This document shows positions 15,971 through 23,963 of a stretch of DNA of 59,949 nt, piece after piece. The first letter of the stretch is position 1; the number at the start of each line of letters is the position of its first letter. The translations under genes were made by a program, and so were the position numbers. Below the pieces are notes generated by a model. The model saw only the letters and a list, made by a program, of their open reading frames with translations, did not search any database and was not told the DNA's origin. The stretch is from Deltaproteobacteria bacterium (lineage in GTDB: Bacteria; Desulfobacterota; Binatia; UBA12015): contig VGTG01000012.1 of assembly GCA_016874795.1 (NCBI GenBank), forward strand, positions 1 to 59,949, given 5' to 3'.

Positions 15971-18057
15971 CAGTCGACGTAGCCGAGGGCGTCGAGCTTT
16001 CTGCGGGTCGCGTCGTCGATCGGGAGCGCGCGCGCGCTCGGCGGGCTCGCCTCGGCACCGCCGCCGAGGGCAAGGTAACGATCGATCAACTTCTTCCCCT
16101 CGAGGGCGAGCGCCGGATCGCGGAGCGGCTTCTTCTCGCCCGGATCGCTTCGCAGGTCGTAGATCTCGCCGGGCTCGCTCTCGCCCTCGCGCCAGATCCA
16201 CTTGTGGTCGCGCGTGCGCGCGGTGACGAGCCGTTGCGGTTTCGGTCCCGGGGTCAGGCCCTCCGCGAAGCGCACCTCGTCGCCCTCCGCGCTCTCGCCG
16301 CGCAGAGAACCGGCGAGGCTCCGGCCGTGCAGTCCCGCAGGAGCCTCGATCCCGAGCATCTCGACGAGCGTCGGAGCGACGTCGACGAGCGACACCTGCT
16401 CCTCGATCGTCTTCCCCGCGGGCACCCGACCCGGTCCCCAGAAGAGCAGCGGTACGCGCAGCACCTCGTCGTACACGGTCTTCGCGTGCCCGTGCAGACC
16501 GTGCTCGCCGAACTCGTCGCCGTGGTCGGAGGTGACGACGACGATCGTGTCGTCCGCGATGCCGAGCCGCGACAGCTCGCCGAAGAGCTTCTCGAGCGCG
16601 CGGTCCGAATGATGGATCTCCGCGGCGTAGCGACGCAGCATCCGCTGCCAGCGCGTCTGCTTCTTGCCTCCCGTCCCTTCGGTGTCCGGGAACCGATCGA
16701 GCGAAGCGTCGGTCGGCACGTAGGGAGCGTGCGCCTCGTAGGTGTGGAGGAACAGGAAGAAGAGCGTGTCCGGGTGCTTCTCGATCCAGCGCACGCCGCG
16801 CGCGAAGGTCTCGTCGACGGCGCCGGCGCGGAGCATCGTCGCGCGGTTCTCCGCGTACAGGTCGAAGCCGCGCGCGAAGCCCGAAGCCGCGGAGATCATC
16901 GCGTCCTCGGTGACCGCGGTCGTCTCCCAGCCGGCTCGTCCGAGGATCTCGGCGAGCGTCGGGATGCCGTCGGCGAGACGGTGCGCGGGATGATTGACGC
17001 GGTGGAGGACGGGATACGTCGCGGTGAAGAGGCTCATGTGAGACGCGGAGGTCGAGTTGTAGGGTGCGACGGCCTCGCGAAAGACCGTTCCCTCCGACGC
17101 GATGCGATCGAGCCACGGCGTGATCGGGACGTCCGCGGCGCGCGCGTTCACGTGGTCCGCGCGCACCGTGTCGAGGGAGACGAGGATCAGGTTCGGCCGC
17201 TTCTCGCGCGGACGCGGCGCGATCACGCGCGGCGAGCCCCACACGGGGAAGGCGACGCTCGGCTCGTCGCTCCCCGTCTGCGACGCGGTCGAGAGAACGA
17301 ACGTGACCTTGCGACCCGCGAGCGCGGCGAGATCCGCTGCGTGCGGATGCCACGTGCCGCCTTCGCTCGCGGCGATCGTCTCTTGGAGGATCTCGTGCCG
17401 GCCTCCGTTCGGATCCCCTCCGATCTCGGCGTCGACGCGGAACTCCGTCGGTCCGCTGCCCGCGACGGCGGCGAGCTTCGAGACCGCGGTCGCGACGTGG
17501 AGAGTCGCACTCTCGGGGATCGCGATCGGCTCCGTGCGGAACACCTGCCGCGGCGGTGGCAGGACCCAGGCCGAGACCTGCACGCGCCGGCCGGCTCCCT
17601 CGATCGACCCGAGGAGCGGGACCTGGACGCGCGGCGGCGCCTGCGCGACCACCGTCGGCGGCAGGATCTCCGGCTCCTCGGTCTTCTCGGGAGGCGGCTC
17701 TCCGCGTCCCTTCTTGCCCTTTCCTCCGGTGCGCTTCCCCGCGGTGACCGTCGGGACGAGCGCCAGCGCTCCGCCGTGGAGCGCGCGCGGGATCTCCACC
17801 GTCACGGCGGACGTCCCGTCCGCGGAAGGGATCGCGTTCGACTCGACGGGGAAGATCCGCGGGCAGCCCAGGGCCGGACGGAACTCGTCGCCCTGCGCGC
17901 AGAAGGTCGGCGCGTCGCCCGGCGGTGCCGGGCTCGCGAGCCTCTGATCGAGTCGGGCAACCGGCTCGAGCACGCGCTCGGGCGGGGAGGAGCACGCCGT
18001 CCAGAGGAGCGCGGCGAGCCCGACGAGGAGGGAGGTCGGGCTCGGCGCGGGGCGCAT
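15970..18057 (-). CDS. Sulfatase-like lipoprotein (alkaline phosphatase superfamily)
   Basis: A 695-residue protein with a lipobox at the N-terminus (LVGLAALLWTACSS). The first 280 residues are beta-rich without a recognised motif. The sulfatase fold begins at RPNLILVSLDTVRADHVN (metal-binding Asp). The nucleophile region reads NSTSASHMSLFTATYP; the Cys-x-Pro-x-Arg signature that is turned into formylglycine is missing, as in many bacterial sulfatase-like or phosphodiesterase-like members. VTSDHGDEFGEHGLHGH carries the second metal-binding Asp-His, and WGPGRVPAGKTIEEQVSLVDVAPT is family-typical. A hydrolase acting on phosphate or sulfate esters at the cell surface is likely; the substrate is unknown. 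The stop codon abuts dyad element 1. Confidence 0.85.
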   Translation of the reverse strand: MRPAPSPTSLLVGLAALLWTACSSPPERVLEPVARLDQRLASPAPPGDAPTFCAQGDEFRPALGCPRIFPVESNAIPSADGTSAVTVEIPRALHGGALALVPTVTAGKRTGGKGKKGRGEPPPEKTEEPEILPPTVVAQAPPRVQVPLLGSIEGAGRRVQVSAWVLPPPRQVFRTEPIAIPESATLHVATAVSKLAAVAGSGPTEFRVDAEIGGDPNGGRHEILQETIAASEGGTWHPHAADLAALAGRKVTFVLSTASQTGSDEPSVAFPVWGSPRVIAPRPREKRPNLILVSLDTVRADHVNARAADVPITPWLDRIASEGTVFREAVAPYNSTSASHMSLFTATYPVLHRVNHPAHRLADGIPTLAEILGRAGWETTAVTEDAMISAASGFARGFDLYAENRATMLRAGAVDETFARGVRWIEKHPDTLFFLFLHTYEAHAPYVPTDASLDRFPDTEGTGGKKQTRWQRMLRRYAAEIHHSDRALEKLFGELSRLGIADDTIVVVTSDHGDEFGEHGLHGHAKTVYDEVLRVPLLFWGPGRVPAGKTIEEQVSLVDVAPTLVEMLGIEAPAGLHGRSLAGSLRGESAEGDEVRFAEGLTPGPKPQRLVTARTRDHKWIWREGESEPGEIYDLRSDPGEKKPLRDPALALEGKKLIDRYLALGGGAEASPPSARALPIDDATRRKLDALGYVD

Positions 18058-18237
18058 CGGCCGTCGAGCCTAGCGCAGCCGTGCGGATTGCGCCGCTCGG
18101 CCCCAGGTTACCGGAGCGTGACGTTTCGTTTGCGTACGCTCGTACCGAGCGGGTACTTTGACGCCGCGCGGCGGAAGCGCGTTGCAGCGCGGGAGCGTCG
18201 CGGGGAGCCACGGTTGGATCTGGTTCGTCTCGTCTCC

Positions 18238-19404
18238 ATGTCCGGGCAGCCGGTCGCGTCGTTTCTGGCGGAAAGCTGGGCGGCGTACCGCGGCGCCTCG
18301 CAGTGGAGCGACGTTCCGCCGCTCGAGCCCTCGCTCCGGCTCGTCGCCGAGTCGATGATGGATCAGACGTTCGGCGTCGTGGTGAGCCTCGTGACCGGTG
18401 TGCCCGCGCCGGAGCAGGTCCGACGCGCGCAGCAGGACGTGCGCTCGATGCACGAGTTCCTCGACGCGCACGGCTGGCTGCAGAGCCCTCTCGGGTATCA
18501 CCGTCGACCGTCCACTCCCGACAGCTGGGAGCTGCGCGACGCGACGTCCTGGCTCGGCAACGGCATCCGCTGGCTCCGCTATCGCCACCTCGAGCTCGAC
18601 AGCGGCTACGCGCCGCACCACGACGAGCCGGGCCGTGACGAGTGGCTCGCGAAGTCGCACAACCATCGCTTGCACGCGTGGGTCCTCGAGCATCCCGGTC
18701 CGCCGCGGCCGTGGCTCGTCTGCGTGCACGGCTTCGGCATGGGGACGCCGCTCGTGAACTTCCGCGGATTCGACGTCGGCCGCCTGCACACGGAGCTCGG
18801 CTTGAACCTGATCATGCCGTGCCTGCCGCTGCACGGCGCGCGGAGCGCGACGCGCATGAGCGGCGGCGAGCTGCTGCAGCCGGACTACCTTGCCGTGATC
18901 CACCTGTTCGCGCAGTCGATCTGGGACATCCGGCGGACGATCGCGTGGGTGCGCAATCGCGGCGCGCCGAAGATGGGGCTCTACGGGATCTCGCTCGGCG
19001 GCTACAACGTCGCGATTGCGTCGGCGCTCGAGCCGGATCTCGACTGCGTCGTCGCCGGAATTCCCGCGGTCGATTTCCCGAGCCTCGCGCGCGACAACGA
19101 GCCGTGGGTATTCCGGCGCTACAGCAACGAGTTCGAGGTCGACTGGGACACGGTGCGCTCGATCTCACACGTCGTGTCGCCGCTCGCGTTCACTCCCGCC
19201 GTGCCGGTGGAGCGGCGCTTCATCTACGCCGGGACCGCGGATCGCGTCGTGCGTCCGGTGCACGCGCGCGCTCTCTGGCGGCACTGGGACCGCCCGAAGA
19301 TCCACTGGTTCTCCGGCGGCCACGTGCTCGGCGTGATGAACACGGGCGCCCGCGACTTCGTCGCCGAGGCCCTCCGAGAATCGGGGATGACGAGCGCTTC
19401 CTGA
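18238..19404 (+). CDS. Alpha/beta hydrolase
   Basis: A 388-residue protein. An N-terminal helical part of about 150 residues leads into an alpha/beta hydrolase core: the oxyanion strand WLVCVHGFGMGTP, nucleophile elbow GISLGGYN (Ser), an acid after FIYAGTADRVV, and the catalytic His in WFSGGHVLG. No signal peptide is visible, so it is probably cytoplasmic. The substrate is unknown. The ATG was taken, but a TTG eight codons upstream has GGGGAG at ideal spacing and may be the true start. It is divergent from the sulfatase-like gene. Confidence 0.8.
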   Translation: MSGQPVASFLAESWAAYRGASQWSDVPPLEPSLRLVAESMMDQTFGVVVSLVTGVPAPEQVRRAQQDVRSMHEFLDAHGWLQSPLGYHRRPSTPDSWELRDATSWLGNGIRWLRYRHLELDSGYAPHHDEPGRDEWLAKSHNHRLHAWVLEHPGPPRPWLVCVHGFGMGTPLVNFRGFDVGRLHTELGLNLIMPCLPLHGARSATRMSGGELLQPDYLAVIHLFAQSIWDIRRTIAWVRNRGAPKMGLYGISLGGYNVAIASALEPDLDCVVAGIPAVDFPSLARDNEPWVFRRYSNEFEVDWDTVRSISHVVSPLAFTPAVPVERRFIYAGTADRVVRPVHARALWRHWDRPKIHWFSGGHVLGVMNTGARDFVAEALRESGMTSAS

Positions 19405-19478
19405 GCTCGATCGCCGAGCCGGCTACTCGCCGTACATCGCGGACCGCAAACGAACGGCCAGCGCTCGCCCGTCGGCCG

Positions 19479-19676
19479 TTACTGATGCGGCAGCGGGTAG
19501 CCCGTGCCGAACGTCCCGAGGGATTGGACGAAGAAGATGAGGCGGTTGGCGTTTTCCGTTCCCCCACTATCGATGTCGAATCCGCCACCGCCCGAAGCAC
19601 CGTTCACTTCGGTGCCGAGGATGGACACGAGGTCGTGCTCGATCATCAACGATACTTCGTCGCGGAGGGGTCGCAC
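19479..19676 (-). other. 65-codon 3' gene fragment abutting dyad element 2
   Basis: The frame gives a protein-like tail (IEHDLVSILGTEVNGASGG, FDIDSGGTENANRLIFFV, LGTFGTGYPLPHQ) with GC-rich third positions and a TAA stop. The frame stays open into the element and meets a stop inside it. No ribosome binding site precedes the possible GTG. It is probably the C-terminal remnant of a gene cut by the element or by a deletion, though a small gene cannot be excluded. The family was not recognised. Confidence 0.35.
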
Positions 19677-19696
19677 GAACTTGGGATGATACGGCC

Positions 19697-19888
19697 CGCC
19701 TAGCCTGCATTTCTCACCAGATCCCTACTGCGGCGGCCGATAGCACCGAATCTTCGCGAGCTTCTCCCTCCGGGCTCCTCGACGTACTGTTCAAGTACGC
19801 CTGCGTCGCCCTCCGGTCCGAGGCTCGCGAATCTTCGGCACTCTCGACCGCCTCGCGACGTGATCTGGTGAGAAATGCAGGCTAGGCG
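19697..19888. repeat. Dyad-symmetric intergenic element, 192 bp (element 2)
   Basis: Perfect 27-nt inverted repeats form the ends (19697-19723 and 19862-19888; core CCTAGCCTGCATTTCTCACC). Further in, CGAATCTTCGCGAGC faces GCTCGCGAATCTTCG as a stem with three central mismatches. The centre is CGTACT-gttca-AGTACG. The sequence differs from element 1, but the plan is the same: long terminal repeats, nested stems and a short apical palindrome. The right end supplies the TAG stop codon of the acyltransferase gene. Confidence 0.88.
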
Positions 19889-21309
19889 GAGTGGCATGCG
19901 CTTCCTGCGAGGACCGAGTCGCGCAGCTCGAGGAACGCGTTCGAGAGCCCGGTCGCGAGCTGGCGGAGGTCCGGCAGGAGATCGAGATCCCCCGAGAGGC
20001 CCCAGAAGAGGCGTCCCGCGTAGCTCAGCACCGCGATGCCGAGCCCGTGCCCGTCGCGCAGCGGCACTTGTCCATAGGTTTCGAGAAGCCGCGCCCCCGC
20101 GAAGTAGAGGGGTCCGCTCGGTCCCGGGACGCTCGTCACCGCGAGGTTCACCGGCGTGTGGCTCGCGAGCGCGCGCGCCCCGAGGGAGAGGATGCGCGCG
20201 TTCCGCCACGGCCCATCCCCGGCGATCCGGCGCGCCGGTAGCGCCCCCTCCGCGTGTGCGAGTGCGCGCGTGCGCGCGGCGATCATCTCGAAGCGAACGC
20301 GCGGATCGCGTTCCCACACGGGTAGGTCCACGACCCACTCGGTGATCGCGGACCGGTGTCCCGTCGACTCGGGCGTGTCGATGGCAATGGGCGTCGCGAT
20401 CCGCACGTCCAGCGCTGCGGGGCTCACCAGGCGCGAGGCGAGGAAGCTCCGCAAGCCCGCGGCAACCGTCGCGAGGACCACGTCGTGGACGGTGCCGCAG
20501 AGCTCGCGCGCGACTTCGCGGGCCTCGACGAGAGAGGTCGAGAGCGTCGCGAAGTGGCGGTGCGGGCCGATGCGCCCGTTGAAGGGAGCCTCGACCGGAC
20601 GGCGGATCGTGTAGCCGAGAAACGCCGCGAGCCCGCGCGCCGCGCTCCGTACCTCCCAGTCGAGTCGCTCCGGGTTCTGCAGCAGCTCCCCGAGCCGCTC
20701 CAGATAGCGGCGCGGAAGGCGCGCTTGACGCACGATCTCGTCGAGCCAGAGCTCGCGCGCGGACGGCCGCGGGCGCGGCACGAACGGCAGCGGCGTCGGG
20801 TCGGCCTCCTTCGGGTCGTCCGTCAGGATCACCTGCAGGAGGTCGGCGCCGGACGAGTCGTCGACCATGCAGAGATGCACCTTCAGGAGGATCGCGAAGC
20901 GTCCGCCCTCGAGTCCTTCGAGGACCCAGCATTCCCAGGGCGGACGCGATCGATCGAGACGCTGCGCAAGGATGCGCGCGGCCGCGTTCTCGAGCTGCTC
21001 GTACGTTCCCGGCCGCGGCAGGCTCGTGTGGCGCAGGTGGTAATCGAGCCGGAAGTCGCGGTCGTCGACCCAGACCGGATGCTCCTCGAGCGGGATCCAC
21101 GCGAGCTTCTGCCGGAAGCGCGGCGCGCGATGCAGCCGCGACTCGATCGCGCGGCGGATGCGGGCGAAATCGACGCCCTCGTTCGTGCGCGCGAGCGGAC
21201 CCGGCTCGAACACGAGGACGAAGCCGGTGTGCGCGAACAGACGCGGCGTTTCGCGCTCGAGGAAGGACGCGCTCTCGGAGCTCAGGCGTTCGTAGCTGTA
21301 GTCGGCCAT
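19882..21309 (-). CDS. Wax ester synthase / diacylglycerol acyltransferase-like protein with altered active site
   Basis: A 475-residue protein matching the bacterial WS/DGAT family along its length: ERLSSESASFLERE, PRFRQKLAWIP, FNGRIGPHRHFAT, LAVTSVPGPSGPLYFAGARL, and a C-terminal LSYAGRLFWGLSGDLDLLPD. The catalytic HHxxxDG motif reads H145-L-C-M-V-D150-D151: the first His and the Asp are kept, but the second His, the proposed base, is Leu and the Gly is Asp. Activity is therefore uncertain. Family members join acyl-CoA to long-chain alcohols or diacylglycerol for storage lipid at the inner membrane. The last codons and the TAG stop lie within dyad element 2, so the native C-terminus may have been changed slightly. 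Confidence 0.82.
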   Translation of the reverse strand: MADYSYERLSSESASFLERETPRLFAHTGFVLVFEPGPLARTNEGVDFARIRRAIESRLHRAPRFRQKLAWIPLEEHPVWVDDRDFRLDYHLRHTSLPRPGTYEQLENAAARILAQRLDRSRPPWECWVLEGLEGGRFAILLKVHLCMVDDSSGADLLQVILTDDPKEADPTPLPFVPRPRPSARELWLDEIVRQARLPRRYLERLGELLQNPERLDWEVRSAARGLAAFLGYTIRRPVEAPFNGRIGPHRHFATLSTSLVEAREVARELCGTVHDVVLATVAAGLRSFLASRLVSPAALDVRIATPIAIDTPESTGHRSAITEWVVDLPVWERDPRVRFEMIAARTRALAHAEGALPARRIAGDGPWRNARILSLGARALASHTPVNLAVTSVPGPSGPLYFAGARLLETYGQVPLRDGHGLGIAVLSYAGRLFWGLSGDLDLLPDLRQLATGLSNAFLELRDSVLAGSACHSA

Positions 21310-21381
21310 GGGTTCGCGAGGAAGGAGCCTACCGCAAGCACTGGTCGCAGGCGACCGTTTTCCGACCTTTACGGTGACGAC

Positions 21382-22188
21382 CTACTTGCCCTCGAACCGG
21401 GTCTTCCTTTTCTCGCGGCCGGCGGCGTAGCCCTCGACGAGGTCGTCCGAGATGAAGCAGGTCGATGTGCTCATCGCCTCGAACTTGAGAGCGTCCGAGA
21501 GGCCGCGCTTGCTCCAGAGATTGATCGCCCGCTTCGTCCCCTGCACCGCGAGCGGCGCGTTCGCCGCGATCTCGCGGGCGAGGTCGAGCGTCTTGTCGAA
21601 GAGCTCCGCGTCGGGATGCACCTCCTGCACGAGGCCGATCGAAAGCGCCTTCTTCGCGTCGAAGCGCCGTCCGCTGAGCGTGATCCACTTCGCCCAGCCC
21701 GGTCCGACTTCCTCGCAGAGACGCATGTCGAGACCGCCGTCGATCGCGACGCCGATCTGCACCTCTGGTGCGGCGAACACCGTGCTCTCCGCAGCGAGAC
21801 GGATGTCGCCGAGGAGCGCGATTTCGAGACCCGCGCCGAAGCAGTAGCCGTGCAGCGCGAAGAGGACCGGCTGCGGCAGGTCCTCGATCGCCTGCGTGCG
21901 CCGGTGCGACATGCGGAAGCGGAGGTAGGTGTTGCGCACGCGCTCCGCGGGCGAGCGGCCCGTGATGCGCTCGCGCACGTCGCCCTTCAGGTCGAGACCG
22001 GCGCAGAACGCGCGTCCGTTCCCGCGCACCACGATCGCGCGGACGTCCGCGTCCTCGGCGGCTTCCTCCATGCGGCGCGCGAAGACTCCGCCCATCTCCC
22101 AGCCGTAGGCGTTCAGCCGATCGGGACGGTTCAACGAGACGATCGCGACGTTCCCGTCGCGCTCCAGCGTGACGAAGTCCTCGGACAT
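21382..22188 (-). CDS. Enoyl-CoA hydratase/isomerase (crotonase family)
   Basis: A 268-residue crotonase. The CoA-binding and oxyanion parts (RAFCAGLDLKGD, LHGYCFGAGLE) are clear, and both catalytic Glu equivalents are present (GLEIALLGD and FAAPEVQIGV), so hydration of 2-enoyl-CoA is likely. The C-terminal VEGYAAGREKRKTRFEGK is usual for the family. The frame continues upstream, but the ATG at SEDFVTLERDGNVAIV fits the family N-terminus. It stands alone on the minus strand, divergent from the nucleotidyltransferase-like gene. It probably serves beta-oxidation of an acyl-CoA also handled by the thiolase-like cluster. Confidence 0.88.
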   Translation of the reverse strand: MSEDFVTLERDGNVAIVSLNRPDRLNAYGWEMGGVFARRMEEAAEDADVRAIVVRGNGRAFCAGLDLKGDVRERITGRSPAERVRNTYLRFRMSHRRTQAIEDLPQPVLFALHGYCFGAGLEIALLGDIRLAAESTVFAAPEVQIGVAIDGGLDMRLCEEVGPGWAKWITLSGRRFDAKKALSIGLVQEVHPDAELFDKTLDLAREIAANAPLAVQGTKRAINLWSKRGLSDALKFEAMSTSTCFISDDLVEGYAAGREKRKTRFEGK

Positions 22189-22294
22189 GGCGGGGATCCT
22201 GGCGGGCTTCACGGCGGTTGTCGACCCTGTGCGAGCGCACCACGCGGCTTCGGAACGAATTCCGCCGGGGAGGATCCGCTGATAGACTGCTTCC

Positions 22295-22861
22295 GTGGCG
22301 ACGCTTCTCGAAGAGATCGCGAGGCTCAGTGCGCGCGAGCGTGTGCTGATTGCTGCCGCGCGGGGAGAAGGAGCTGGCGTGGATTCGTCCCCTGACAAGC
22401 TGGCTGCGCTCCATTCGGTCGTGGAGGTCTTCGAGACGCATTCCGTTCCGTACGCTTTAGTGGGTGGCGTAGCCGTGGGCATTCGGTCGGGTCTTCCTCG
22501 GGCGACGGTCGACACCGACCTCGCCGTCGCGACGACGGTCGAGCGTTCTCGTTTGATCGAAATGCTTCGATCGGCCGGATTCGAGCTCCGTGGGCAGTTT
22601 GCTCACACCGTCAAATTTCGACACGCGAGCGGCGAGCCGATTCAGGTCATGTTCGACCGCGCGTTCGATCCCATGATCGAGCGTGCCCAGGCGGTGGACG
22701 TGAATGAACGTCCGATCCGAGTCGTGATCACCGCCGACCTGATCGTCATGAAGGAGCGCGCTGCCAGCGACCCGGCTCGCCGGCGGAGCAAGGCCCTGCG
22801 CGACTTGGCAGACGTCGCGCTGCTGCGCGGGGATGTCCCCGATCCCGAAGAAGGGTGGTAG
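22295..22861 (+). CDS. Nucleotidyltransferase-like protein (AbiEii/MNT superfamily)
   Basis: A 188-residue protein from a GTG start. The centre carries VPYALVGGVAVGIRSG and ATVDTDLAVA, the G-G and D-x-D pattern of minimal nucleotidyltransferases and AbiEii-like proteins, and an acidic or basic mixed C-terminal helix region (RRRSKALRDLADVALL). It has no partner such as HEPN or AbiEi beside it, so a toxin-antitoxin or abortive-infection role is not supported. Its biological role is unknown. Confidence 0.7.
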   Translation: MATLLEEIARLSARERVLIAAARGEGAGVDSSPDKLAALHSVVEVFETHSVPYALVGGVAVGIRSGLPRATVDTDLAVATTVERSRLIEMLRSAGFELRGQFAHTVKFRHASGEPIQVMFDRAFDPMIERAQAVDVNERPIRVVITADLIVMKERAASDPARRRSKALRDLADVALLRGDVPDPEEGW

Positions 22862-22991
22862 CGCAGGCCTGACGGGCGCTTGCGCAGCGTGGACAGACCG
22901 CGGGGCGCATGTTGTATTCCTGCGTCCGCGCCGCGTGCCGTGTTGCAGCGCGTCGTCGGGCGCCCACGCAATCACGAGCCGAGGTTTCGCG

Positions 22992-23438
22992 ATGAGCCAG
23001 ATCGAGAAGGCGCTTACCGCGCCGCACGTCATCGAGTACACCTACAAGCGCTCGCTCGGACCGGTGCTGTCGCAGTTCTTCACGGCGCTCCGGGAACGGC
23101 GGGTCGTCGGCGTGCGGCGGAAGGACGGAACCGTCCTCTGCCCGCCGAAGGAGTACGACCCGGACACGGGCGAGTCCCTCGGCGACATGGTGCCCTTGAA
23201 GGACACCGGCGTCGTGACGAGCTGGGCGTGGGTCGCGAAGCCGCGTCCGCAGCAGCCGCTGCAGAAGCCCTTCGCGTACGCGCTGATCCGGCTCGACGGC
23301 GCCGACACGCCGCTCCTGCACGCGGTCGACGCGGGCAGCGAGTCGCGCATGAAGACCTCGATGCGCGTGCGTGCGCGCTGGGCGGACACGACCACCGGCG
23401 CAATCCGTGACATCGCCTGCTTCGAGCCGGTCGACTGA
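22992..23438 (+). CDS. OB-fold acyl-CoA-associated protein (DUF35 family), first of two
   Basis: A 148-residue DUF35-type protein. The rubredoxin-like zinc ribbon is degenerate here (VRRKDGTVLCPPKEYDPDTG, one Cys only), followed by the OB-fold (TGVVTSWAWVAKP, FAYALIRLDGADTPLLHAVD, MRVRARWADTT). DUF35 proteins pair with thiolase-like partners; in actinobacterial steroid side-chain breakdown (ChsH2 with Ltp2) the pair is a retro-aldolase and the OB domain helps bind the CoA ester. It starts the tight cluster with the next three genes, 12 nt before the second DUF35 gene. Confidence 0.82.
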   Translation: MSQIEKALTAPHVIEYTYKRSLGPVLSQFFTALRERRVVGVRRKDGTVLCPPKEYDPDTGESLGDMVPLKDTGVVTSWAWVAKPRPQQPLQKPFAYALIRLDGADTPLLHAVDAGSESRMKTSMRVRARWADTTTGAIRDIACFEPVD

Positions 23439-23450
23439 GGAGAGAGGGGC

Positions 23451-23963
23451 ATGAGCGACAAGAAGCCCGAAGAGAAGGAGGGACCGGTGCAGGTGCTGCA
23501 GACGCCGGTCCGCCTGGAGTACGTGTTCTCCGCCGGTCAGTCCGCTTCACGGCTTCTCGGCGCGATGGCCAAGGGAAAGCTCCTCGGACAGCGCTGTCCC
23601 GTCGACGGCCGCGTGTACTTCCCGAGCCGCGGCTCCTGCCCGCAGCACGGCGTGCCGCTCGACGGCGCGCCGGTCGAGCTCGCCGACAAGGGGACCGTCG
23701 CCACGTACTCGATCGTGCGCATTCCGATCGAGAAGGTTCCTCTCGAGCTGCCGTACGTCACCGTCCAGGTCGTACTCGACGGCGCCGACACGGTGCTGAT
23801 GCACCTCCTCAAGTGCGACGTCGACAAGGTCCACATGGGGATGCGCGTCCAGGCGAAGTGGAAGCCCCGCGAGGAGTGGACGAGCTCGGTCGAGAACATC
23901 CTCTACTTCGAGCCGATCGACGAGCCGGATGCGCCGTACGACTCGTTCAAGGAGCACATCTGA
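23451..23963 (+). CDS. OB-fold acyl-CoA-associated protein with zinc ribbon (DUF35), second of two
   Basis: A 170-residue protein with the complete arrangement: an N-terminal helix (SAGQSASRLLGAMAKGKLLG), a zinc ribbon CPVDGRVYFPSRGSCPQHG, and the OB-fold (TVATYSIVRIP, VTVQVVLDGADTVLMHLLK, MGMRVQAKWKP). It retains only three obvious Cys/His ligand positions (C, C, H). A strong GAGGAGAGAGG ribosome binding site precedes the ATG. The stop TGA overlaps the ATG of the thiolase-like gene, so the two products are probably made in equal amounts and form a complex. Confidence 0.87.
   Translation: MSDKKPEEKEGPVQVLQTPVRLEYVFSAGQSASRLLGAMAKGKLLGQRCPVDGRVYFPSRGSCPQHGVPLDGAPVELADKGTVATYSIVRIPIEKVPLELPYVTVQVVLDGADTVLMHLLKCDVDKVHMGMRVQAKWKPREEWTSSVENILYFEPIDEPDAPYDSFKEHI

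Noticed and set aside
15274..18213. Open frame extending almost 3 kb upstream of the alpha/beta hydrolase
   Set aside because: The extension runs antisense through the lipoprotein and sulfatase-like genes and has Arg-rich nonsense composition; only the part from about 18.2 kb is protein-like.
22295..22861. Toxin-antitoxin or abortive-infection module
   Set aside because: The nucleotidyltransferase-like protein has no HEPN, AbiEi or other partner gene next to it; the neighbours are a crotonase and DUF35 proteins.
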